This document shows positions 1 through 5,758 of a stretch of 7,270 nucleotides of DNA, piece by piece. This DNA is from Xanthobacteraceae bacterium (GTDB taxonomy: Bacteria; Pseudomonadota; Alphaproteobacteria; Rhizobiales; Xanthobacteraceae): positions 1 to 7,270 of the forward strand of contig JASHRR010001435.1 in assembly GCA_030037185.1 (NCBI GenBank), written 5' to 3'. Every line of letters starts with the position of its first letter. Within the stretch, counting starts at the first letter, position 1. Below the pieces are notes generated by a model, which was not told the origin of the DNA, did not search any database, and worked only from the letters and a program-made list of their open reading frames with translations. The position numbers were made by a program, and so were the translations under genes.

Positions 1-3000
1 TTGTCGAGCTCCTCGGTGCGGCCGTCTACTGCCTTTGCCAGGTCCTCGATGACATCTTTGCGTTCGGTGACTGACGCCATGCTGTCGTCATTGGCCTTCT
101 CAAGCAGAGCGACTGCGTCGGCGAGCGCCTTGCCGTGGCCATCGAACTGCACGGCAAGTTCCCCGAGATCGCCCAGCACCCGGGTGGTGAGACCGTAAAA
201 CGAGCTGACTTGCCGGTCCAGCTTGCCGGCGGTAACTCCAGCGGCGTCGAGCAGCTGTTCGACGGTGGAGACGAATTCGCCAACGCGCGTCGAGAGAACC
301 TGCTCGATTGCATTGAGGTTGGTCTGGGCGCCGCCCAACACCTGCTGCAGCACGCCGTTGGCGTCGCGCAGGCGCTCGAACAGGGCCGTGGTGTCGGAGC
401 GCAGCATGCCATGGGTTTCGTGAATTTCCGAAACCGTCGACATCGCCACTTGCTTGGATTGCTCTATCGCTCCCCGCGCTGACTGTTGCAGATCCTTCAA
501 GGTCTGCGCGACCATGATGGTCGCCTGCGAAACGGAGCTGTTCGCCGAGTCGTGGAGCTCCCTGAGAGTCCGGCTGACGATCGCGGTTGCGCTGGTGCTG
601 GCGTCGGTAATGACACGGGCGAGCTCGTTCGAATTGTTCATAATCGATTGGGTGAAGGCGAACGCCTTTGCATCGATGACTTTGACGGCGCTTTCGGTCG
701 CCTGCTCGAGCTCGGCGGCGAATTGCCCGCCCTTGGAAGAGATGGCGGCGATCAGGCCGCTGCTCGCCTCGTCCAACCGCCGTGACAGGTCGGCGGCGCG
801 CGCCTCCATGAGATCGGCGGCGACGCGGGTGCGCGTCTCGATGTCCCGGGACACGTTGGTGCCGCGCTCCAGCAAATGGCTGAAGGCCTCGGCGGTACGG
901 GTGCCGATCTCCGCGGTTGCGTCATGGAGCTTGAGCGTGATTTCTTCGGCAGTCGATACCGTGCGCGTCTCCATCTCATCGGTGGCGCCCGCGAGCTGCG
1001 CGGCTGCAAACTCGGCGGCCGCGTGGGTGCGCGATTCGATCGCTTCGGTCGCCTTGCCGACCAATATGGCGGCTCGTTCGACCGCCATGCCGGTGCGCGA
1101 GCCCATCTCGTGAGTGATGCGCTCGATCGTGGACGCCGCGTATTCGGCCGCGGACTGGGTCCGCGCTTCGATGCCGCGGGCCGCTGTCTCGGTGCGGCCG
1201 AGCAGCAGTTCCTCGAACCGCCTGATCTGACTCTCAAGGCTTTCAGCAACCTCTGCGGCGCGCGTCGCGAGCGCCATATTGGCCTCGTCGATTTTGCTGC
1301 ACAGCGTGGCAATCAGCGCGTCGTCACGGGTGATGAAAGTGGTCGCAACCACTTCTTGAATGTCGGCGGTGCGCCGGTGCAGGTTTTCCACGAGGTCGCC
1401 GCCGTGGGTCCTCACGGTGCGATCGAACTCGGCGAGGTGGCGGGTGATGAGCTCACCGAGTCCCGTCGAATCGTGGGCAACCCGCTCGGCCAGCTCGGCG
1501 CCGTGGCGAGAGAATATCTCCTCGAAGGTCTTTAGCCTTTGGGCCAGCATGTCGCGCATCATGTCGCTGCGCGACGCGATCGAGGCCGCAAGCGTTTCGG
1601 CATCGCTGCCAAAGCGCTCGGTGATCTCAACGCTGCGCGAACCAATCATTTCGGTGAGCTTGTGACCGATCTCTTCGAGCTTGGATGCCATGTCGCTGCC
1701 GCGCAGACTGAGGTCCAGAACGATCGATTCTCCGGTGGTCTTAAGAGAGTTGGTCACCTGCTCGGCGCGCATGGCGATGGTCTCGGCGACCCGGCCGGTG
1801 GTGTCGATGAGCGCCCGCGACGCCGTCTCGGAGCCTTCCGCCATCGTCTCGGCGAGCTCGCCCGTGCGCCTTTCAACGGCTTCGAGCACCGCGGAGCTCT
1901 TTTGTGAGAAGCCATCGGCGACATCGTCGAGCCTTGACACCAGCGACTGCTGCAGGTTGGTGGCGACCGCAACGAACTGCTCGTTGAGGCGGTCGGATTT
2001 CAGATTGAGACCCGAGGTCAGCCGATCGCCGGCGGCGTCGATCGCACGCGCGATGTCTTCGCCGGTCCGCCCGATCCGCTTCAGGAGGTCGATGCCGCGC
2101 TCGCCGAGCTGTTCGATCATGGCGTCCCCCGCCGTGCCGAGCGCCGCTGCGATGTACTCGCTCTTGTCGGCAAGCGCGCGGTTGACGCGTCGCGCCGCCT
2201 CGTTGACGCGCTCGGCGATCAGCTCGCTCACCGCCGTGATGTCATGGGACAGGTCGAGCTGCACATTGGTGATGGCATTTTGGACCTGTTCGGCCTGACC
2301 GGCCAGGGTTTCGCGCTGCTCCGCGAGGTCAGCGAGCAGATTGCCGATACGCGCTTCATTGTCGTTGTATGCGCGCTCCAGTGCCGCCACCTCGCCGTTG
2401 ACGAGCGCTTCGAGTTCAGCGGCGCGCGCCAGCGCGCGTTCCACCCCGTCGCCCATCGCGGCGACTTCGCGGCGGATCGCCTGGCCGATGGTAACGATCG
2501 AATCGCGGGCGGCGACTTCGGGCTCGGCGAAACGCAGCGTTGCTTCCGCCAGCGAACTGGAGACGATGCGCAGCTCGTTCGAGCGCGCCAACATATTGGC
2601 GAGCGCGCAGAAGAACACGATCGGAGCGCCGATTGCGGCCGAGAGCCCCATCACGGTCGGGGCCCAGCCGATGCTGCCAGAAACCTGGCGGAGCGGCTCG
2701 CCGAAAGCATAGAGAAGGGCGACGGCGGCGACGGTCCAAAGGACTACAAAAAGGGTTGCGATGAGAAACGGCGCGCGCGCGGGGCGGCGCTGCAGCGACT
2801 GCATGATCTGGCCAATGGATTGGCGGTCGTCGTTGGCCGCCCGCACGAGGTGGCGGCTGTGGTGGTCCGGGACGGGACCTACCGCGAGCCCCTCGGCCGG
2901 CCTCTCGCGTGCACCGTTCGGCGCAACAGGGCGGCCTGGCGCAGCAGGACGGCCGAATTCGTCCGGGCTGTCCATGGCGGGCGGCATCGTGGCTGAGGCG

Positions 3001-3107
3001 GCATCGAGTATCCATCTGATGCCGCGCTCTTGACTGTCGGCCGTGTCCGGGATCCCCTGGAACGCAGCTTCGGTCGGGTCTCCGCCCTTCTTCGAATAGG
3101 TCGCCAT
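1..3107 (-). CDS. GPR/RgsE-like giant polar-growth rod protein, N-terminal 1035 residues (3' end outside window)
   Basis: One uninterrupted frame runs from ATG 3107-3105 to the left edge with no stop, so at least 1035 codons are present and the C-terminus is missing. An in-frame TAG at 3116-3114 and a GAGG 10 nt upstream fix the start. Residues 1-113 are polar and Pro/Arg-rich. Two hydrophobic segments follow, about 114-135 and 149-173. Arginines before the first and after the second suggest that both termini are cytoplasmic. P196 is the last proline: residues 197-1035 are Ala/Glu/Arg/Thr-rich, predicted helical and contain 22-residue repeats. This layout (N-terminal membrane pair plus very long apolipoprotein-like helix) matches GPR of Agrobacterium (about 2100 residues) and RgsE of Sinorhizobium, which form a ring at the growing pole and are needed for polar growth. 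The homology is inferred from architecture, not from a search. A generic coiled-coil membrane protein is the alternative. The gene appears monocistronic at its 5' side. Confidence 0.88.
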   Translation of the reverse strand, partial: MATYSKKGGDPTEAAFQGIPDTADSQERGIRWILDAASATMPPAMDSPDEFGRPAAPGRPVAPNGARERPAEGLAVGPVPDHHSRHLVRAANDDRQSIGQIMQSLQRRPARAPFLIATLFVVLWTVAAVALLYAFGEPLRQVSGSIGWAPTVMGLSAAIGAPIVFFCALANMLARSNELRIVSSSLAEATLRFAEPEVAARDSIVTIGQAIRREVAAMGDGVERALARAAELEALVNGEVAALERAYNDNEARIGNLLADLAEQRETLAGQAEQVQNAITNVQLDLSHDITAVSELIAERVNEAARRVNRALADKSEYIAAALGTAGDAMIEQLGERGIDLLKRIGRTGEDIARAIDAAGDRLTSGLNLKSDRLNEQFVAVATNLQQSLVSRLDDVADGFSQKSSAVLEAVERRTGELAETMAEGSETASRALIDTTGRVAETIAMRAEQVTNSLKTTGESIVLDLSLRGSDMASKLEEIGHKLTEMIGSRSVEITERFGSDAETLAASIASRSDMMRDMLAQRLKTFEEIFSRHGAELAERVAHDSTGLGELITRHLAEFDRTVRTHGGDLVENLHRRTADIQEVVATTFITRDDALIATLCSKIDEANMALATRAAEVAESLESQIRRFEELLLGRTETAARGIEARTQSAAEYAASTIERITHEMGSRTGMAVERAAILVGKATEAIESRTHAAAEFAAAQLAGATDEMETRTVSTAEEITLKLHDATAEIGTRTAEAFSHLLERGTNVSRDIETRTRVAADLMEARAADLSRRLDEASSGLIAAISSKGGQFAAELEQATESAVKVIDAKAFAFTQSIMNNSNELARVITDASTSATAIVSRTLRELHDSANSSVSQATIMVAQTLKDLQQSARGAIEQSKQVAMSTVSEIHETHGMLRSDTTALFERLRDANGVLQQVLGGAQTNLNAIEQVLSTRVGEFVSTVEQLLDAAGVTAGKLDRQVSSFYGLTTRVLGDLGELAVQFDGHGKALADAVALLEKANDDSMASVTERKDVIEDLAKAVDGRTEELD
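768..1163 (-). repeat. Six tandem 22-residue apolipoprotein-type repeats within the GPR-like protein
   Basis: Residues 649-780 consist of six consecutive units of exactly 22 residues (66 bp), each beginning with Arg-Thr. The RT pairs start at base positions 1163, 1097, 1031, 965, 899 and 833, reading leftwards. The commonest unit start is RTxxAAExA. An 11-residue half unit, also starting with RT, precedes them at residue 638. A 22-mer built from two 11-mers is the classical apolipoprotein A/E helix period and also suits a hendecad coiled coil. The DNA copies have diverged, so this is a protein-level repeat and not a recent tandem duplication. Confidence 0.85.
1311..1637 (-). repeat. Second, looser 22-residue repeat block within the GPR-like protein
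   Basis: Residues 491-599 show an arginine at the start of five successive units, at residues 491, 513, 534, 556 and 578. The spacing is 22, 21, 22 and 22 residues. The units begin RS, RS, RH, RH and RR. Sequence identity between units is low, but the period agrees with the tighter block nearer the C-terminal side. The single 21-residue spacing would shift the register of a continuous helix by one position. Confidence 0.6.
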
Positions 3108-3339
3108 GGTTGGCTAGCCTCACAAACTATGCTGCACTGGCCGACAGGCCGCAGTCGAACTGTTGCCTGCACCAAATGCAAGATCTATGTCTGTATCCGT
3201 GCCGCCGGATGAGAGGCGGAAACACTTCCCCGCGCGCCCCCGCCAAGCGCATTTTACTCGCGGCGCATTGAATCACGAAACCAATTCTTCACCTCTTTTT
3301 AGTCATTGCCAGCACGCTTTGTGGCCAGAATCTCAGGGG

Positions 3340-3515
3340 CGGCCATACTCAGGTGTTGGTGAACGGGAGCCGATCACCAATCTGACGGCATCGCCGACCC
3401 GCGATGTCGGGCAAACGTCATTGGCGCCAACTTCGGTTTTTGGCGGCCGCCGTTTTTTCGCAAAGAACCACAAGCGCATCGCTTGCGGGCAGTGAGCCCG
3501 GCAACGGCCGTTCAA
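3340..3515. repeat. Candidate dispersed intergenic repeat
   Basis: This segment is dense in short dyads: TTGGTGA at 3356-3362 with TCACCAA at 3374-3380; the palindromes TTGGCGCCAA (3421-3430) and GGCGGCCGCC (3442-3451); and CAAGCG-CAT-CGCTTG at 3471-3485. Its minus-strand translation contains strings such as RLVIGSRSPTPEYG. From memory these resemble short hypothetical ORFs that recur in Bradyrhizobium genomes. That recollection is the only basis for calling it dispersed. The window itself holds a single copy. Confidence 0.3.
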
Positions 3516-3580
3516 GGGGTAAAGCCGCTAGGCGGCGCACAAGGGCTTGCCCGACCCTGGCCCAAAAAATGTGTCGAGAT

Positions 3581-3612
3581 CAGCAACAGCCGATTTCGCT
3601 GCGCGGTTGCTG
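3581..3612. other. Stem-loop
   Basis: CAGCAAC (3581-3587) can pair with GTTGCTG (3606-3612), and a nested AGC/GCT pair at 3588-3590 and 3598-3600 extends the stem. There is no T-run after it on either strand, so it is not a classical terminator. It lies about 20 nt before a strong Shine-Dalgarno sequence and could be a leader structure. Confidence 0.35.
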
Positions 3613-3644
3613 CGCCAGGCATTCATTCTCAAGAGGAGGGTCCT

Positions 3645-3824
3645 GTGCGCAAAGCGAGTTGGCAGCACAACGGCGACTGCGTCAATCGAGGCGTTTGCCG
3701 ACGCCCGCGCCGTCGCGAGACGCCCTCCTGCTGCAAACAGCAGAGCTCGAGAAAACCCGTGTGGCCGACACACACGGCTGCTCTGCAACAGGCAGTGCGT
3801 TCGATCCGCGCCGGCGCAGCTTAA
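3645..3824 (+). CDS. Possible small Arg/Cys-rich protein of 59 residues
   Basis: A GTG at 3645 sits 5 nt after GGAGG (3635-3639), inside the purine tract AAGAGGAGGG, the best Shine-Dalgarno sequence in the window. It opens a 59-codon frame ending at TAA 3822-3824. The product is basic and carries four cysteines (12, 18, 29, 30) with a run of arginines at 19-24. There is no signal peptide or membrane segment, and I recognise no family. Two perfect hairpins (3728-3743 and 3757-3777) lie inside the frame, which may mean that the stretch acts as RNA instead. It could also be the decayed start of a lost gene. The ribosome site is the only real support. Confidence 0.3.
   Translation: MRKASWQHNGDCVNRGVCRRPRRRETPSCCKQQSSRKPVWPTHTAALQQAVRSIRAGAA
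3728..3777. other. Pair of adjacent perfect hairpins
   Basis: CTGCTG-CAAA-CAGCAG at 3728-3743 forms a 6-bp stem with a 4-nt loop. CCGTGTG at 3757-3763 pairs perfectly with CACACGG at 3771-3777 across a 7-nt loop. The two are only 13 nt apart and neither is followed by a T-run. They could belong to a structured RNA or a leader, or be fortuitous in GC-rich sequence. Confidence 0.4.
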
Positions 3825-3870
3825 GTCAAGGCGTCGCGGCGCAGCTTGTCTTGCCGGCTGAACTGCCGGC
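3813..3870. repeat. Short direct repeat plus GCCGGC dyad
   Basis: The 10-mer GGCGCAGCTT occurs at 3813-3822 and again at 3838-3847. Just after it, GCCGGC at 3853-3858 and 3865-3870, separated by TGAACT, forms a 6-bp hairpin that CGCG-type bases around it could extend. The function is unknown. It lies about 150 bp upstream of the Spy-like gene. Confidence 0.35.
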
Positions 3871-4016
3871 GCGACCATTTCTGCTGAAAATCCGCCGGTG
3901 AGGTGCGGCCCGCAAGCGAGCTTTTGAAAACTGCGCAATTATTGACCACTTGCTTGCAACCAATCGCCATTTGCATGGTTCTTAGGTTCACACTGGTACC
4001 ATCCAAGGAGATTGCG

Positions 4017-4520
4017 ATGTTGAAAGGAGCAATTGCATTGGTGGCGGTCCTCTGCGTCGCTGGCGCGGCGTATGCGCAGGAGGCTTCCCACACCGGCCAT
4101 CCGGGGCTGACGGCAGGCGACGCGCACGCCTTGACCGATGCGCGAATTGGTCTTGTCAAGGCCGCCTTGCAACTGACCCCGGAACAGACAAAATTTTGGC
4201 CGCCGATAGAGCAGGCTATTCGCGAGAGCGCCCAAGGACGAGCGCATCGGATTGCTGAGCTCAAACAACTGGCAGAACAGGCCGGCCGCCGCGATTTTGA
4301 TCCGGTCACGCTCATGCGCGGCCGCGCCGCCAACTTGACTGAGCGAGGCGACAGCCTCAGGAAGCTCGCCGAGGCATGGCAGCCGCTCTATCAGACTCTC
4401 AATCCCGAGCAGAAGGAACGGATGCGCCTCCTGGCAATGCATGTCGTTCGCGAAGTCAGAGAAGCCGTGCGCGATCGTCGGATGGGGAGGACGGAACTCG
4501 AGGAGGACGAAGCGGATTAG
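4017..4520 (+). CDS. Spy/CpxP-family (LTXXQ motif) periplasmic protein
   Basis: The product has 167 residues. ATG 4017 is chosen because AAGGAG (4005-4010) lies 6 nt upstream and the residues after it form a typical Sec signal peptide: Lys at 3, a hydrophobic core 5-18, and predicted cleavage after AYA at residue 20. The frame stays open upstream to 3903, but that part has no signal-peptide character. The mature protein has the two hallmark motifs of the family, LTPEQ at 53-57 and LNPEQ at 128-132, with helical, charged sequence between them and an acidic tail (ELEEDEAD). Family members such as Spy, CpxP and ZraP are small all-helical periplasmic chaperones or stress and metal sensors. No two-component or metal-efflux gene accompanies it here, so the specific role is unknown. 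Several histidines (25, 28, 37) just after the cleavage site might bind metal, which is speculation. Confidence 0.88.
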   Translation: MLKGAIALVAVLCVAGAAYAQEASHTGHPGLTAGDAHALTDARIGLVKAALQLTPEQTKFWPPIEQAIRESAQGRAHRIAELKQLAEQAGRRDFDPVTLMRGRAANLTERGDSLRKLAEAWQPLYQTLNPEQKERMRLLAMHVVREVREAVRDRRMGRTELEEDEAD

Positions 4521-4535
4521 AGGCCGCCCTTAGAA

Positions 4536-4570
4536 GCGACGGGTCGCCCCGCGGCCCGTCGCGATTGTTT
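4536..4570 (+). terminator. Rho-independent terminator after the Spy-like gene
   Basis: GCGACGGG (4536-4543) pairs perfectly with CCCGTCGC (4555-4562) across an 11-nt loop, followed by GATTGTTTT. It starts 16 nt after the stop codon of the Spy-like gene. The T-run reaches into the stop codon of the convergent minus-strand gene (4572-4570). Read leftward, the stem is followed only by TTCTAA, so it probably serves mainly the plus strand. Confidence 0.8.
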
Positions 4571-5622
4571 TACTGCGCTTCCTTCATGTATTGTGCGGCC
4601 CGCATCACGATCTCGGGCGCGGTCGCATAGACCCGGGCGATCAGAGCATCAGCCTCAGCGCCGGTTACCGGCCGCACGTCGAGACCCTGCCGAGTGGCGT
4701 CAGCCACAAATTCCGGATCCTGCATGGTGGCGTCGAAGGCGCGGCGCAGCGCGGCGAGACGTTCCGGCGGCAGGCCAGGCGGGGCCGCGAATGGGCGCGC
4801 CATCGTTTGGCGGGCGATGATCAGTTGCAGCACGCCCCGCTGCTCCGGGCTCGCGGCGACATCGATCGCCGTTGGCACGTCGGCAAGCTCTGGAATGCGC
4901 TTGTCGGAGAGCTGGAGCACGACCCTGATCTGCTTCGACAGCCACAGGTCCCGGTTTCGTGTCGACAAGGTCGACCACGACCAGCCGCAGCGGCCGTCGA
5001 CCTCCTTGCGTTGAATGGCAAGCACCGTCTCGGCCGCGCTCTGATAGCCCAGCACGAGCTGCATCGGCAGATTGAACATCTTACGCAGCAGATTCGAAAA
5101 TACGTCACTGTCGGCGCCGGCACCGGTCGCCCCGATTTTATATGGCTTCGTCTGCATGTCTGCCCACGAATCGATTCCCGCCTCCGAGCGGAATGCGCAC
5201 ACGCCGACATCGTTGGAGACGCTGCCGAGCCAGCCGAATTTCGCCGGCATGAATCGCATGGCCTCGCCGCGCCCCAACAGCGGATCGAGGAAGATGCCAC
5301 GCGCGAAGCCGCCGAACACCGTGCCGTCTTTAGGCGCGACATTGTAGAGATAGTTCGCGGCGCGAATGCTGCCGGCGCCCGGCATGTTCTGCACCACGAC
5401 CGTGGGATGGCCCGCAATGTGGCGGCCGATGTGTCGGCCAAGCATGCGGGCATAGTCGTCATAACCGCCGCCGGTCGCATAACCGATCACCAGCTGTACA
5501 GTCTTGCCGGCGTAAAAATCGGAAACGTCATCGCACCGCACCGAGGCGGGAGCGAAGGTCGCCGTTGCGCTCACGCCGATGGCGAGAACCGTGATCGCGC
5601 ACCTGCCTCGGCTTCCGACCAT
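4570..5622 (-). CDS. Bug/TctC-family periplasmic substrate-binding protein
   Basis: The product has 350 residues. GGGAGG (5633-5628) lies 5 nt before ATG 5622. The N-terminus is a Sec signal peptide (Arg 5 and 7, hydrophobic 9-23, cleavage probably between 24 and 30). The mature start DFYAGKTVQLVIGY, the glycine-rich GGGYDDYAR at 51-59 and QNMPGAGS at 78-85 are typical of Bug extracytoplasmic receptors of tripartite tricarboxylate-type transport. These clamp a carboxylate ligand between two lobes. GRCGWSW at 210-216 marks a subgroup common in Bradyrhizobium-like genomes. C142 and C212 could form a disulfide. The membrane partners TctA and TctB are not in the window, so this may be an orphan receptor using a distant permease. 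It probably shares a transcript with the CMD-like gene 136 bp upstream. The ligand is unknown. Confidence 0.92.
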   Translation of the reverse strand: MVGSRGRCAITVLAIGVSATATFAPASVRCDDVSDFYAGKTVQLVIGYATGGGYDDYARMLGRHIGRHIAGHPTVVVQNMPGAGSIRAANYLYNVAPKDGTVFGGFARGIFLDPLLGRGEAMRFMPAKFGWLGSVSNDVGVCAFRSEAGIDSWADMQTKPYKIGATGAGADSDVFSNLLRKMFNLPMQLVLGYQSAAETVLAIQRKEVDGRCGWSWSTLSTRNRDLWLSKQIRVVLQLSDKRIPELADVPTAIDVAASPEQRGVLQLIIARQTMARPFAAPPGLPPERLAALRRAFDATMQDPEFVADATRQGLDVRPVTGAEADALIARVYATAPEIVMRAAQYMKEAQ

Positions 5623-5640
5623 GATAGCCTCCCTGCCGCG

Positions 5641-5751
5641 TTATTTGTCGACCGGCTTTTGATCAAAAGCAATGCGCATGTGCGACCACCGTTCACACGC
5701 GGCGCACCGGACTAAGAATTTGCCGTCGTAAACATGTCCGGGGCGTCCCAT
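5641..5751 (-). CDS. Possible 36-residue ORF with CxxC motif between CMD-like and Bug genes
   Basis: ATG 5751-5749 opens 36 codons to TAA 5643-5641. The frame begins 7 nt after the stop of the CMD-like gene and ends 18 nt before the Bug-type start, so it fills the gap almost exactly. The product contains C16-A-A-C19 and H24 in a basic, aromatic setting (RCAACERWSH), which could hold a metal or act as a thiol pair. There is no usable Shine-Dalgarno sequence: an AGG lies only 1 nt before the ATG, so translation would have to be coupled to the upstream gene. The same frame stays open upstream into the CMD-like gene, where it is only a shadow. I recognise no family. The alternative is a plain intergenic spacer carrying an operator. 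Confidence 0.35.
   Translation of the reverse strand: MGRPGHVYDGKFLVRCAACERWSHMRIAFDQKPVDK
5655..5670. promoter_or_regulatory. Perfect 16-bp palindrome, candidate operator
   Basis: GCTTTTGATCAAAAGC is a perfect inverted repeat ending 33 bp before the start codon of the Bug-type gene. It has a strongly AT-rich core in otherwise GC-rich DNA. A smaller dyad, CGCA-TG-TGCG, lies next to it at 5675-5684. Position and symmetry suit binding by a dimeric regulator controlling the binding-protein gene, but no regulator gene is in the window. As RNA it would form a weak 6-bp hairpin without a G/C core, so a terminator is unlikely. Confidence 0.5.
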
Positions 5752-5758
5752 GCCTGCA

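Larger units (their letters stand above)
3108..4016. other. Long non-coding or weakly coding gap between divergent genes
   Basis: This 909-bp stretch separates the start of the GPR-like gene (leftward) from the start of the Spy-like gene (rightward), so it should hold both promoters. I could not identify either with confidence. Open frames here have poor codon character and mostly no ribosome binding site. It contains 10-bp palindromes at 3421-3430 and 3442-3451, hairpins between 3356 and 3870, and one small frame with a strong Shine-Dalgarno at 3631-3640. No tRNA-like fold or transposase remnant was recognised. Confidence 0.6.

Noticed and set aside
135..2996. Several long plus-strand open frames opposite the GPR-like gene
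   Set aside because: They lie on the opposite strand of a single uninterrupted 1035-codon frame with membrane segments and a clear repeat period, and lack family features of their own. They are antisense shadows of a GC-rich gene.
2416..3123. Minus-strand frame of 235 codons near the start of the GPR-like gene
   Set aside because: It is offset from the GPR-like frame, is Arg/Pro-rich and has no recognisable domain. The overlapping frame has a ribosome site, two membrane segments and the repeat rod.
3251..3256. TAAAAT (minus strand) as a -10 box for the GPR-like gene
   Set aside because: The hexamer is good, but the sequence 17 bp upstream (TTCGTG) matches only two bases of the -35 consensus.
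3541..3570. GGGC/GCCC stem next to an A-run as a terminator
   Set aside because: The T-run would precede, not follow, the stem when read on the minus strand, and no gene ends nearby.
3404..3901. Plus-strand 165-codon frame in the long gap
   Set aside because: There is no Shine-Dalgarno before its ATG, the product is Arg/Ser-rich low-quality sequence, and it is matched by an equally long minus-strand frame, as expected by chance in GC-rich DNA.
3942..3947. TTGACC as a -35 box for the Spy-like gene
   Set aside because: No -10-like hexamer occurs 16-19 bp downstream, so the promoter could not be completed.
4591..5715. Plus-strand 374-codon frame opposite the Bug-type gene
   Set aside because: It is His/Arg/Ala-rich without domain features, and is fully antisense to a gene with a signal peptide and family motifs.
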